The notes beneath the pieces are model-generated. The model saw only the letters and a list, made by a program, of their open reading frames with translations. It did not search any database and was not told where the DNA came from. A DNA stretch of 54,407 nt from Deltaproteobacteria bacterium (GTDB taxonomy: Bacteria; Desulfobacterota; Syntrophia; Syntrophales; UBA2210), in NCBI GenBank assembly GCA_026388515.1, contig JAPLJO010000167.1:1-54407 (forward strand), in the 5' to 3' direction. Below are positions 42,925 to 51,771 of this stretch, one piece after another (within the stretch, counting starts at the first letter, position 1; the number at the start of each line of letters is the position of its first letter). The translations under genes were made by a program, and so were the position numbers.

Positions 42925-43008
42925 TACCATCCTTTTTATATCGCATTCAATTAGAAGAGGGGATTTCTCAACGACTTGTTCGATTAAAGTGATGCAGGTA
43001 ACAAACGC

Positions 43009-43995
43009 ATGGATGTGCAGATAAGAAAAACCCGGGTTGCGCTTCTGTCAGTGATTTCCAATACGGTTCTCGTTGTGATGAAACTCGTCGTGGGAATCAT
43101 GATCAGCTCGGTTTCCGTCATCTCCGAGGCCATTCACTCCGGGATGGACCTGGTAGCGGCGCTCATCGCCTGGTTCTCCGTCAGGACATCCAGCAAGCCT
43201 GCCGATGACGATCATCCGTTCGGTTATGGGAAGATCGAAAATGTCTCGGGTACGGTTGAGGCACTGCTGATCTTTCTCGCCGCCGGATGGATCATCTATG
43301 AAGCCGTCAAGAAGTTTATCCATCCGGAGCCCATCGAAACGGCCTTTTGGGGCGTCGGGGTCATGCTCATCTCGGCCGTCACGAACATCATCGTTTCCCA
43401 TACGTTATTCAAAGTGGGCAGGGAAACGGACTCTGTAGCTCTCCAGGCCGATGCATGGCATTTAAGAACGGATGTCTATACCTCGGTCGGTGTCATGGCG
43501 GGCCTTGCGCTGATCTGGCTGGGGCAATGGATATTTCCAGGTTATGACCTTAACTGGCTGGATCCGGCCTGCGCCATTGCCGTTGCGCTCCTGATTATCA
43601 AGGCGGCATACGAATTGACGATACAATCCGCCCGGGATCTTCTTGATGCAAATCTTCCCGAGATAGAGGCAAACTGGATAAGGAATCTCATCGAATCCCA
43701 TTGCGAGGCTGTCAGGGGATATCACAATCTTCGAACGCGAAAAGCCGGACATTACAGGTTTGTAGAATTCCATATTCAGGTTGATCCTCAGATGACGGTC
43801 GATACTTCACATCAACTGACGCAGAAATTGAGCAGAAAAATCAAAGAGCATCTTCCTCATTCGACAGTGACGATTCATATTGAACCATGTAACGGGGAAT
43901 GCAATGAAAAATGCCTCGCCGGTTGCCTGCGATCGGAATTGGATCGTCGGAGAATCAAGAGTAACAAGAAACTACTATCTGACGCGGCGAATTAA
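43009..43995 (+). CDS. Cation diffusion facilitator (CDF) with C-terminal Cys cluster
   Basis: 328 residues. Six membrane helices fill the first two thirds, with the CDF metal-site motifs SEAIHSGMDLVAA near residue 40 and a second Asp/His pair in LQADAWHLRTDV near 146. HPFGYGKIENVSG is the family's cytoplasmic loop. The cytoplasmic C-terminal domain ends in HIEPCNGECNEKCLAGC, a four-Cys cluster not needed for the basic fold that could sense or bind a metal. It exports divalent cations such as Zn or Fe in exchange for protons. The ribosome site is weak. Confidence 0.9.
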   Translation: MDVQIRKTRVALLSVISNTVLVVMKLVVGIMISSVSVISEAIHSGMDLVAALIAWFSVRTSSKPADDDHPFGYGKIENVSGTVEALLIFLAAGWIIYEAVKKFIHPEPIETAFWGVGVMLISAVTNIIVSHTLFKVGRETDSVALQADAWHLRTDVYTSVGVMAGLALIWLGQWIFPGYDLNWLDPACAIAVALLIIKAAYELTIQSARDLLDANLPEIEANWIRNLIESHCEAVRGYHNLRTRKAGHYRFVEFHIQVDPQMTVDTSHQLTQKLSRKIKEHLPHSTVTIHIEPCNGECNEKCLAGCLRSELDRRRIKSNKKLLSDAAN

Positions 43996-44141
43996 AAACA
44001 AGTATATATCACGCGGAGAAATATTCGGACTACGGCATGAAAGCGACCGCACATGATTAAAATGATATTTTCAAGAGAAGACCGATTAAACGAAGATTCA
44101 CGTGCGCGTCAGATTTATCACTACAATTAAAGGGGGAATAT

Positions 44142-44273
44142 ATGAAAGGAAATAAAGGTTTCACACTCGGTGAAATTGCCTACACAGGAAGAAATATTAT
44201 ATCCGCGACGTTTACTATAACAAGTGGAACGCAAACCAATCCTGCCACAATTTTATTGAGTATAACACCATGA
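44142..44273 (+). pseudogene. Prepilin-like remnant
   Basis: A strong ribosome site (AAAGGGGGAA) precedes an ATG opening 43 codons. The N-terminus reads MKGNKGFTLGEIA, matching the type IV prepilin cleavage motif G|FTLxE. The hydrophobic spine expected after it is lost: the text turns polar and stops. Another start (MKKFAALKE, then stop) follows at once. It looks like a decayed pilin/pseudopilin gene, in the 366-base gap between the CDF gene and a membrane protein gene. Confidence 0.45.
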
Positions 44274-44315
44274 AGAAGTTTGCAGCATTGAAAGAATGAA
44301 AGGGGGGTTATTTAT

Positions 44316-44345
44316 ATGAAGAACCCTTTTTATCAGGAAAATTAG
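44316..44345 (+). other. Nine-codon open frame behind a strong ribosome site
   Basis: AAAGGGGGGTT is followed by ATG and nine codons (MKNPFYQEN, then stop), ending 16 bases before the membrane protein gene at 44362. It may be a leader peptide or part of the decayed pilin locus. Confidence 0.25.
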
Positions 44346-44361
44346 AAATGAGGCGTGGATA

Positions 44362-45162
44362 ATGAGGACCAACTCGGTACAACTAAAAAAAATTGCCTAC
44401 CTATTCATTACTGTAATGCCCATAACAATCGGAGTAGGTATTCTGAAATTTATTTTCCATTATTTCGGCTGGGAACCGATCGGTTCAAGTCTTTTCCCCT
44501 TTCTGTCGAGTGCCTTTGCGGGCACATTTTTCATTCTCGGCTTCATGCTGGCAGGTGTGCTGTCGGATTTCAAGGAAAGTGAAAAATTTCCTTCGGACAT
44601 ACTCAGTTGCCTCTATGTTATTCAGCAGGAGGCAGAAATTCTCATTAAAAAGGGACTGTCTCAGGCCGCAGACATGCAATCAAAGTTATGCACGTTCATC
44701 GAAGTATTTAAACACAACTTTCTTGTCACGAAAAATGACCGAATTTTTGATCTTCTTGATTCATTTTCGGATGATTTTCTTTCAATGGATGAAAAAGGTG
44801 TTCCACCACCCTTCATGGCCCGACTCAGAAATGAACAGGCAAATCTTAAGAAAATCCTTGTGCGGATAAAAGTAATCCGTGACACAAGTTTCGCTCCCGG
44901 GGTGTATGCAGTAATAGAAGCCATGATTCTTTTTCTCACTATTTCACTTTTGCTGCTGAAATTTGAGTCCTTCGGTATCCTGGAGATGTCGTTTGTATGC
45001 CTATTTTTCTTTCTCCTCTTCTCAGTTTTCAGTCTTCTGAAAGATCTGGATGATCCTTTTGAATACCAGGAGGGAAAGGTACGGATCAATGAGATAAGTT
45101 TCGACGTACTGTTCGATTTCGGGGAACGAATCAAGAAAAGAATCGCTGATCGTCCACATTGA
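44362..45162 (+). CDS. Four-helix membrane protein of unknown function
   Basis: 266 residues. Two hydrophobic helices at about residues 9-30 and 40-66, then a long charged stretch (about 75-180, partly coiled-coil), then two more helices at about 183-203 and 205-225. The tail reads LLKDLDDPFEYQEG. This layout and the LxDLDxPF end recall bestrophin-like/DUF4239 proteins, but the match is too weak to name it. GAGGCG precedes the ATG. The gene is AT-rich compared with the catabolic operons. Confidence 0.6.
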   Translation: MRTNSVQLKKIAYLFITVMPITIGVGILKFIFHYFGWEPIGSSLFPFLSSAFAGTFFILGFMLAGVLSDFKESEKFPSDILSCLYVIQQEAEILIKKGLSQAADMQSKLCTFIEVFKHNFLVTKNDRIFDLLDSFSDDFLSMDEKGVPPPFMARLRNEQANLKKILVRIKVIRDTSFAPGVYAVIEAMILFLTISLLLLKFESFGILEMSFVCLFFFLLFSVFSLLKDLDDPFEYQEGKVRINEISFDVLFDFGERIKKRIADRPH

Positions 45163-45185
45163 AGCAAATTGCGAAAGCTTCTTTT
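45161..45185 (+). terminator. Weak hairpin terminator
   Basis: GAAGC and GCTTC form a 5-bp stem around an 11-base loop followed by TTTT, overlapping the stop of the membrane protein gene. The stem is short, so support is modest. Confidence 0.3.
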
Positions 45186-45268
45186 GATGAAACCAAATAA
45201 ATATTACACAAAAATATATGAGGGTTTGGCTGATTTAAAATATTACAGTTTGTGGGAGTCGGGTCAGC

Positions 45269-45685
45269 CTACACGGAATATACCCTATTGATTCCTGTTA
45301 TAAATGAGTAAATAAACGCGTTGGGATGCCAGAACCATACGGGCGAACCGAGAAACACGAGCCGGTACTTCGACAGATCGATCTTCTGTGGTGTGATCTC
45401 CACAAATTCATTTCGCCTGGGGACTGAAATAATAGAGTCTTGCGAGCCTTCCGGGACATCGAGTCGGACATAGTCGGAGTTCATCTGCTCGGATATAAGC
45501 ATGCCCATGTGTGCCGTATTTCCAGAACGGGAATGAACAACCACAATACTGCCTGCATCAGGCCGGGTGATCGACATATCCGCCGGGGTGAGTTTTTGCA
45601 CCGGGCCGACACAACCCAGGAATAGTACGGTGAGCAGTAAAATCAGCCATGTCCTGCCTGCAGAAGTCGCCACGTTTGTTTTCAT
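45269..45685 (-). CDS. Flavodoxin-like lipoprotein, C-terminally truncated
   Basis: 138 residues from the ATG at 45685, which has AAGGA upstream. The N-terminus has a lipoprotein signal, LILLLTVLFLGC, with the Cys at about residue 24. The flavodoxin fold follows: IVVVHSRSGNTAHMG is the FMN phosphate loop and YRLVFLGSPVWFWHPN the second flavin loop. It then stops after ITGINRVYSV, where a whole flavodoxin would continue for some 60 residues more. An earlier in-frame ATG at 45784, also with a ribosome-like site, would add a hydrophobic segment. It is probably a broken or shortened gene. Confidence 0.6.
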   Translation of the reverse strand: MKTNVATSAGRTWLILLLTVLFLGCVGPVQKLTPADMSITRPDAGSIVVVHSRSGNTAHMGMLISEQMNSDYVRLDVPEGSQDSIISVPRRNEFVEITPQKIDLSKYRLVFLGSPVWFWHPNAFIYSFITGINRVYSV

Positions 45686-46301
45686 GAGAGTATCCTTATC
45701 GTGTTTTGTTATATCATTTCCCGGCAGTCGCCTTTCGAAGAGGGCAAGCCCGAAGATGATGAGGAGAGCGGATGAGATATCCATTTCAGCCTTCCCGATT
45801 TATGACAATTGAATTATTGATGTTGTTAAGAACTTACTTTGTCATGGAGGGAGTATAAGGAAAGCACCCTTGTGAGTCAATGGCATAGTAACCGGAAGAT
45901 GCAGGGCGGTGTATCAATGATCGTCTAGGAAACATGATCATTGAGGTTCGGTATCCATCCGGGAAAGGCAGGTCCATTGATTTCAGCAGCAAGACGATAA
46001 TTTAAATTGACTTAGGTCGGTCATCTCATTTAGACTTTCGCGCATCTCTGGGAAAGAGGACCATAGAATTTCGATCTCACCCCACTGTGGCGCCAGGAAG
46101 TGCGGATGGCTGATGTGACCGCCCGCGGCTGTGAAACTGTCAATGGGGGAAAATCAGTTCCTTCGATATGGAAATAGAGCTGTAACCCCCGCAAAGACAT
46201 GGCCCGTCGAGTTCGTCACCCATCGCTATCCGCTGTAAGAACATAACAAGGCTTTCAACACAATCCATCCAACCAACCTGCAGGATTAAAAGGAGTACAC
46301 C
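45686..46301. other. 616-base gap with one long inverted repeat
   Basis: No convincing gene was found. TCAATGATC at 45914-45922 and GATCATTGA at 45936-45944 form a perfect 9-bp inverted repeat with 13 bases between the arms, a possible operator or hairpin. The region separates the AT-rich accessory block from the transketolase operon, and no clear promoter was seen. Confidence 0.4.
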
Positions 46302-47141
46302 ATGCCCCTCAGCGAACAGGAAATTGCCGGGTTGCGGCAGCACGCGCGACAGCTCCGACAGGACATACTGGACGTGACGTTCTGGGCGGGAGGCGCCCAT
46401 ATTGGAGGAGCATTGAGCATCGTCGAAATCCTGGTGCTGCTCTATTACAAATACCTTTCCATCGATCCGAAGAATCCGGAGAAAGAGGACCGGGACCGGT
46501 TCATTCTCAGCAAGGGCCATGCGGGGGTGGGGTTCGCCGCCCTTCTGGCGCGGAAGGGATACTTCGATTTCGAGCTGCTGAAAGACTTCAACAAATTCAA
46601 TTCGCCCTTCGGCATGCACCTGGACAAACACAAAGTGCCCGGGCTGGATGCCTCGACGGGTTCCCTGGGTCACGGACTCCCCATGGCGGTGGGGCTTGCG
46701 CTCGGCGCCCGGCTGCAGAAGAGACAGTGGCTCACCTATTGTCTCCTGGGTGACGGCGAGTGCAACGAGGGGTCCATCTGGGAGGCGGCGATGGCGGCCG
46801 CCCATTACAAGCTCACAAATCTCATTACCTTCGTGGACCGCAACAGATTCTCGGTGGACGGCAATACCGAAGATGTCATGGCGCTCGAGCCGTTTGCCGA
46901 TAAGTGGCGTTCCTTCGGCTTCATCGTACACGAGGTGGACGGCCACAGCTACACCGAGCTTTCCCGTGCCATCGAGGCCGCGATGAAAGAGAAGGCGGCG
47001 CCGGTTCTGATAATGGCCCATACCGTGAAGGGTAAGGGAGTGGACTTTATGGAAGGCGATGTCCGGTGGCACTACGGGGGGCTCGATTCCGATACGCTGG
47101 CAAAGACGAAACAGTCCCTGGCGAGCACGGCAAAGGACTGA
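46302..47141 (+). CDS. Transketolase, N-terminal subunit
   Basis: 279 residues, the size of the separate N-terminal half of split transketolases. The thiamine-diphosphate motif is complete: LLGDGECNEGSIWEAAMAAAHY near residue 147 leading to ITFVDRNRFSVDG. SKGHAGVGFAALLA near 68 and HGLPMAVGLALG near 123 are also family marks. It forms the active enzyme with the protein at 47355, moving two-carbon units between sugar phosphates. AAAGGAG precedes the ATG. The C-terminal half follows after 213 bases that hold a palindromic repeat. Confidence 0.92.
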   Translation: MPLSEQEIAGLRQHARQLRQDILDVTFWAGGAHIGGALSIVEILVLLYYKYLSIDPKNPEKEDRDRFILSKGHAGVGFAALLARKGYFDFELLKDFNKFNSPFGMHLDKHKVPGLDASTGSLGHGLPMAVGLALGARLQKRQWLTYCLLGDGECNEGSIWEAAMAAAHYKLTNLITFVDRNRFSVDGNTEDVMALEPFADKWRSFGFIVHEVDGHSYTELSRAIEAAMKEKAAPVLIMAHTVKGKGVDFMEGDVRWHYGGLDSDTLAKTKQSLASTAKD

Positions 47142-47211
47142 TGCCCGCATGTGCCAAAACGCACCGGCATAGAAATAGCTATTAAAAACGGTATAATAAT
47201 GTCCGCTTTTG

Positions 47212-47299
47212 GTCATTCCCCGACTCGATCGGGGAATTCAGAAAAGACTGGATTCCGGAGCCTGCCCCGTACCCGATACGGGGTCAAGCCCGGAATGAC
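47212..47299. repeat. 88-bp palindromic intergenic element
   Basis: The element is bounded by GTCATTCC (47212-47219) and GGAATGAC (47292-47299) in inverted orientation. Inside are two more hairpins: ATTCCCCGA paired with TCGGGGAAT, and CCCCGTA paired with TACGGGG. It could fold into a cruciform and looks like a MITE-like or REP-like repeat inserted between the two transketolase genes. The related half-element is at 8398-8420. Confidence 0.6.
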
Positions 47300-47354
47300 A
47301 CACAGAGGACATTAATTTACAGTCATCAATAATTTGTCGTGAGGGAGGTATAAG

Positions 47355-48365
47355 ATGGCAGAGGGCCTGACGTGGAATGTGTATGACGCCAATACGATGA
47401 CACAGGCCGATATTTACGGCGACGTGTTATGCCTGCTTGGTGAAAAATACGACCGTATCGTCGGTCTTTCGGCCGACCTTGCCAAGTCTACGAAGATCGG
47501 AAAATTCGCTGAAAAATATCCCCACCGGTTCTTCAATGCGGGCATCGCGGAGCAGAATATGTTCGGCATGGCGGCGGGGCTTGCCCTTTCGGGCCTCGTG
47601 CCTGTCGTCTCGACCATGGCTGTGTTTACCACCATGCGTGCGGCGGAGCAGGTCCGGACCGACATATGCTATCAGAACCTCGACGTGAAGATAATCGCCA
47701 CGCACGGCGGGATCTCCTTCGGGCAGGCCGGCACCACGCACCAGTGCACCGAGGACATCGCGATAATGCGCTCCATGGCCAATATGACGGTGGTGGTGCC
47801 CGCGGACGGCATCGAATGCGGCAACGCAGTCATCGCCTGCATCGAACATCCCGGCCCGGTCTATATCCGGATCGGCCGCGGGTTCGAACCGACATGCTAT
47901 GAAAACGACACGTATGGCTTTGAAATCGGGAAGTCCGTGGAAATCGTCCCCGGCAGCGATATCACGCTCATCTGCTGCGGCATCACCGTACTGCAGGCGC
48001 GGGAGGCGGCGCAGATACTGAAGAAAACCGACGGCCTGAGTGTCAGGGTCATCAATATGCATACGATAAAGCCCCTCGACGCCGAGGCGGTGCGGAAGGC
48101 CATTGCCGAGACGCGCCGGATCATCACCTTCGAGGACCATAACATTTATGGGGGGCTCGGAAGCGCGGTGGCCGAAGTCATCGCCGAAAGCGGCAAGGCC
48201 TGCGCCTTTACCCGTGTGGGCATACCGGACTGTTATTCCCTCGTGGGATATCCGGAAGACCTCTACCACCACTATAAATTCGACGCGGACGGTATCGTCG
48301 GAAAGGTGAGAGAGGTTATGGGAAAAGACTTCGAAGAGGATGAAAACTGGGAGGACGGTTTCTGA
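47355..48365 (+). CDS. Transketolase, C-terminal subunit
   Basis: 336 residues covering the pyrimidine-binding and C-terminal domains of transketolase. FFNAGIAEQNMFGMAAGLA near residue 57 carries the Glu that activates the thiamine cofactor. THGGISFGQAGTTHQC and the last domain, with TIKPLDAEAVRKAI and FEDHNIYGGLGSAV, are typical. It partners the protein at 46302. GAGGGAGG precedes the ATG. Confidence 0.92.
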   Translation: MAEGLTWNVYDANTMTQADIYGDVLCLLGEKYDRIVGLSADLAKSTKIGKFAEKYPHRFFNAGIAEQNMFGMAAGLALSGLVPVVSTMAVFTTMRAAEQVRTDICYQNLDVKIIATHGGISFGQAGTTHQCTEDIAIMRSMANMTVVVPADGIECGNAVIACIEHPGPVYIRIGRGFEPTCYENDTYGFEIGKSVEIVPGSDITLICCGITVLQAREAAQILKKTDGLSVRVINMHTIKPLDAEAVRKAIAETRRIITFEDHNIYGGLGSAVAEVIAESGKACAFTRVGIPDCYSLVGYPEDLYHHYKFDADGIVGKVREVMGKDFEEDENWEDGF

Positions 48366-48366
48366 C

Positions 48367-49152
48367 ATGGCACCCGACAAGGACAGAATGGCGGCACAGC
48401 TTTTTCTGCAGGCCCTTTTCCCCTTATTGAAGGTGGTCCTGGGGGATAACCAGAACATCAGAAAAAAGTTCGAGGGCGTGACTGCGAAAATTCAGTTTGT
48501 GGCGCGGGATGCCAGGCAGGGGGACCTTGGCGCCTATCTCTCGTTCAATAACGGTACTCTCGATGTGGTACAGGGCATATGCCCCGATCCCGCTATTGCG
48601 TTCAAGTTTTCCAGCGTCAAAAGGATGGCGGCCATGCTGGCAGGCAAACCGGCTCTCTTCCGCATCGGGGGCTTCTACCGGCTTGGCCTGCTCTTTAAGC
48701 TGCTCTCCCTCCTGATGACCCTCACGCTTCTCATGCCCACGGCAAAACCGAAAGATCCCGCCAAGAAACGGCTGAAAGTGAAACTTTCAATATACATGAT
48801 GGCAGCTTCGCTGAGCAGGTATAACAAGCTGGGAGATCCCGAGATCAACAAGTGGACCGGAAAACAGCCCGAGCGGGTGTACCAGTTTTCCGTGACCGGT
48901 GAAGATGATATCGCCGCCTATCTGCGGGTGAAGGCTGGCAACACGCAGGCGGCGCCGGGCAGGTATACCAAGAGAAAGCCCTTCGTGCACATGAAGTTCA
49001 GGGGCATCGACGAAGCCATTCCCATACTGCTGAATGAAATCAACATGGTGAAGGCCGTCGAGAAGGGGTACCTTTCGCTCGAGGGGTCGCCGGAATACGC
49101 ACGTGACCTCGGCAATTTTCTCATGAGGATTCAGACGCTCGTCATGGGGTAA
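48367..49152 (+). CDS. SCP2-like lipid-binding protein (long form)
   Basis: 261 residues from the ATG at 48367, one base after the transketolase stop. The first part, with LGAYLSFNNGTLDVVQGICPDPAIAFKFSSVKRM read in pieces, and MLAGKPALFRIGG have the SCP2 strand/helix pattern. A hydrophobic stretch (LLSLLMTLTLLMP) near residue 120 may be a buried or membrane helix. The C-terminal half may be a second domain, with SVTGEDDIAAYLRVKAG. It probably binds lipids or acyl groups. It is a different type from the small SCP2 protein at 2580. Confidence 0.55.
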   Translation: MAPDKDRMAAQLFLQALFPLLKVVLGDNQNIRKKFEGVTAKIQFVARDARQGDLGAYLSFNNGTLDVVQGICPDPAIAFKFSSVKRMAAMLAGKPALFRIGGFYRLGLLFKLLSLLMTLTLLMPTAKPKDPAKKRLKVKLSIYMMAASLSRYNKLGDPEINKWTGKQPERVYQFSVTGEDDIAAYLRVKAGNTQAAPGRYTKRKPFVHMKFRGIDEAIPILLNEINMVKAVEKGYLSLEGSPEYARDLGNFLMRIQTLVMG

Positions 49153-49176
49153 CCACCATCCGGGGAGGAAAGAGCA

Positions 49177-50127
49177 ATGGCTCCATCAGGAAATATTCTC
49201 GGCATCACCGGCGCATTCGGCTACATAGGCAAGCGCCTGATGAAACGCCTTGAGCAGGACACGGAGTTTGAGCGGATAGTGTGCGTTGACATCGCGCCCG
49301 CCCCCTCCGACCTCCCGCATCGCTATGAATACCGCCAGTGCGATATCCGGGATGGAGAAAAGCTTCTCTCTGTGTTCAAGCAGGCCGGCGTCACGACGGT
49401 GATACACCTTGCCTTCATCGCCTATCCGACGCGTGACCCTCAATTCGAGTACAATGTGGACGTGAAAGGTACCGCACACGTATTGAAGGCGTGCGGGAAG
49501 ACGGGGGTGAAGAAACTCGTCGTCGCCAGCTCCGATTGCGCCTATGGATTCTTCGAGGGAACGCCTGACTACCTCCCCGAGAACGCGCCGATTCGCTCGA
49601 CGCCCGGGTTTCCCTATTCCGAAAACAAGGCCGAAATAGAAAAACTGGTGGCGGAATTTGCCGGCTCCAATCCCTCATGCCAGGTCGTCGTGCTGCGGCC
49701 GTGCATCGTCATGGGACCCACGTGCAGGAGCACCACCGCGAAGTCCATGAAAGATCCCGTCATCGTCGGCGTCAAGGGCTATGATCCCATCATGCAGTTT
49801 GTTCACGAAGACGACACCGCGGAGGCATTCTATCAGGTTGCCGTACGCAACGTATCAGGCGCGTTCAATCTTGCAGCCGACGAGGGGTTACGATACTCCG
49901 AGCTCGCGAAGTTTCTGAAGAAGCCTTTCGTGGCCCTCCCTCCCTGGCTGATTTATAATCTCGTGGAGATTCTCTTTCGTCTCAGGATAGTTCCTTTCGG
50001 GAAGGCTCAAATCGATTATATCCGCTACCCGCTTTCCATGGACATCACAAAAATAAAAAGGGAACTGGGCTTTGCGCCCCGGTATACCAGCAGGGAAACC
50101 CTGCGCTCCTTCATGGACGCCGTATAG
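49177..50127 (+). CDS. NAD-dependent epimerase/dehydratase (extended SDR)
   Basis: 316 residues. The nucleotide loop GITGAFGYIGKRL is at about residues 9-21, and the catalytic region reads GFPYSENKAEIEKL, giving YxxxK at about 147-151. The C-terminal part holds the substrate domain of extended SDRs. Such enzymes act on nucleotide sugars, steroid-like alcohols or aldehydes. GGGGAGGAAAG precedes the ATG, 24 bases after the SCP2-like gene. The pairing with a lipid-binding protein leaves a lipid or hydroxyacyl substrate possible. Confidence 0.83.
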   Translation: MAPSGNILGITGAFGYIGKRLMKRLEQDTEFERIVCVDIAPAPSDLPHRYEYRQCDIRDGEKLLSVFKQAGVTTVIHLAFIAYPTRDPQFEYNVDVKGTAHVLKACGKTGVKKLVVASSDCAYGFFEGTPDYLPENAPIRSTPGFPYSENKAEIEKLVAEFAGSNPSCQVVVLRPCIVMGPTCRSTTAKSMKDPVIVGVKGYDPIMQFVHEDDTAEAFYQVAVRNVSGAFNLAADEGLRYSELAKFLKKPFVALPPWLIYNLVEILFRLRIVPFGKAQIDYIRYPLSMDITKIKRELGFAPRYTSRETLRSFMDAV

Positions 50128-50279
50128 TTCACCCGTCCGGATGAAATGTTTCTGAAAGAATTCAGGCATGCCTCCCCGATTCTTTGCCTGTCTGAACTTT
50201 ATCTGGCATAAGCAAAAAAGCCGCGATACAATCAAGCCGAAGTGTGCACTGCCACTCTATGAAGGAACGGGGGTATATC

Positions 50280-50639
50280 ATGAAACTACGAATTTATTTC
50301 ATTGCAGTGGTTCTGCTTTTTGTCAGTGTGACGGCAGTCCACGCTCAGGAATACGGCAAGATTCGCGCCCTGCAGCAGAGGGCAATTCATGTAGTCACAC
50401 TCAAGAACGATTTTGTTTCGCGGGTGCTGACCTCATACGACATCCCCCATGAACGTAATGCACAGGGTGCCGTGGTGCGCATCAACATGGACGGCCAGTG
50501 GCTGAATATAAATGCCATTGAAATTGTTCCCGTGCTCAAGGAAGCAGCCGACAAACACCAGCAGGTCACGGCGCATGAATTATTTTTCTACACGGATGAC
50601 GGCATACTGGATCTGGTCTCGGAATTGATAATTCGCTGA
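50280..50639 (+). CDS. Small secreted protein, function unknown
   Basis: 119 residues. An N-terminal signal peptide is clear: MKLRIYFIAVVLLFVSVTAV followed by the cleavage site HAQ-E. The mature part of about 97 residues is mixed alpha/beta with a central VVRINMDGQWLNINAIEIVP. It has no cysteines, so it is soluble in the periplasm. The ATG at 50280 is chosen because it starts the signal peptide. I recognise no family. Confidence 0.6.
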   Translation: MKLRIYFIAVVLLFVSVTAVHAQEYGKIRALQQRAIHVVTLKNDFVSRVLTSYDIPHERNAQGAVVRINMDGQWLNINAIEIVPVLKEAADKHQQVTAHELFFYTDDGILDLVSELIIR

Positions 50640-51025
50640 TCTGACGGCTCTGTAGAAATACCAGGAACACAACCTGAACAGGAAGAAAACGGCTCCCTTT
50701 TTCTCCCCTCTTTGAGAGGGGCTGGGGGTGTGTTGAATTTATTCAGGGATAAACCCATGTCTGTCCTCTACATCTCGAATCCCGCAATAAACAGCATTGC
50801 CAGTTCTTCTTTGCAGCGGGGACACACTTGAGCATCGCGGGAGGGATCGGCAGAATCAAGGAACGTATCCGTCATTTCCTCCAGAGGTGCCTATTCCGCT
50901 GATATCTCCACCTGATTCCGGAAGAAGGCGCCACAGGAATATGATCCATTGCGCCAATGGAAATAAAAGAACACCCCCCTGTGGTCCCCTCTCGAAGAGG
51001 GGACGAAAAAATTCTGAAAAAATAT
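50640..51025. repeat. 386-base gap with two C/G-run hairpins
   Basis: CCCCTCT-TTG-AGAGGGG at 50705-50721 and GTCCCCTCT-CGA-AGAGGGGAC at 50984-51004 are perfect stems. The first is followed by CTGGGGGTGTGTTG, resembling CCGGGGTGTGTTTC after CTCCCCCTCTTGAGAAGG at 8474-8510, so these are copies of one interspersed repeat. They lie between convergent genes and could also act as terminators. No gene was found here. Confidence 0.5.
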
Positions 51026-51607
51026 TTATTCCTTGGTATGCAGCTTCTTCAACAGCCACGCCATGTTCTCACCAAGGGTTTTCATAGTCTGAATACCTTC
51101 CTCGTCTTTGAGTACATCTCCAGGATCTCTGCCTATCCCCAGGCTCCAGTAACTCGATCCGGGCATTATCATCTGCATATAATGCAGAAACAGGTTCATG
51201 GAACTGAAGGCGGGTATGGCGCCTGCCCGCCTGACTGCGACAACAGAAGCTCCCACCTTTCTTTTGAACATGTAGTCATTGGCACGTGCGACAAAACCGC
51301 CGCGCTCGATAAACGCCCGCATGCCTGAGGTAACGTCCGAGAAGTAGGTGGGCGATCCAAGAAGAATGCCATCCGCAGGTTCCATCTTTTCCAGTATGTC
51401 GTTCAAATAATCATTTTTAACGGCACAGCGGCGGTCCTTATTCTGAAAACACTTGTAGCAGGCCTTGCAGCCGGCAATCTGGTGCCCCGCCAGCTGGATC
51501 AGCTCTGTTTTTATGTGCTCCTTTTTCAGCTCATCCAGAACCGTGTTCAGCAGAATTGCCGTGTTGCCGTCTTTCCTCGCGCTGCCATTCAGGGCCACTA
51601 CTTTCAT
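51026..51607 (-). CDS. NADPH-dependent FMN reductase / iron-sulfur flavoprotein-like
   Basis: 193 residues. KVVALNGSARKDGNTAILL at the N-terminus is the flavodoxin-like FMN loop, and LLGSPTYFSDVTSGMRAFIE the second flavin loop. AGCKACYKCFQNKDRRC near residues 46-65 supplies four cysteines, the pattern of archaeal/anaerobe iron-sulfur flavoproteins. It probably transfers electrons between FMN and a [4Fe-4S] cluster, perhaps in oxygen or metal detoxification. It reads leftwards, 164 bases from the start-distal end of the regulator gene at 51772. Confidence 0.85.
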   Translation of the reverse strand: MKVVALNGSARKDGNTAILLNTVLDELKKEHIKTELIQLAGHQIAGCKACYKCFQNKDRRCAVKNDYLNDILEKMEPADGILLGSPTYFSDVTSGMRAFIERGGFVARANDYMFKRKVGASVVAVRRAGAIPAFSSMNLFLHYMQMIMPGSSYWSLGIGRDPGDVLKDEEGIQTMKTLGENMAWLLKKLHTKE

Positions 51608-51771
51608 AAGTTTTCTCCCGGACTATTGATTTCGGACGTACCGCATTGCACGGCCACTCTCGCATTTCTTTTCGTGATGTCTGATAAAAGCCGGCGCGTA
51701 GTACCTATTTTATCGGTTCAGAAACTCTAAAATCATTAACAACTATTGCGTTTAAATCTATAGAACGACTT

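Noticed and set aside
46140-47216. Minus-strand frame of more than 350 codons opposite the transketolase N-subunit
   Set aside because: It mirrors a well-supported gene and shows no recognisable motif.
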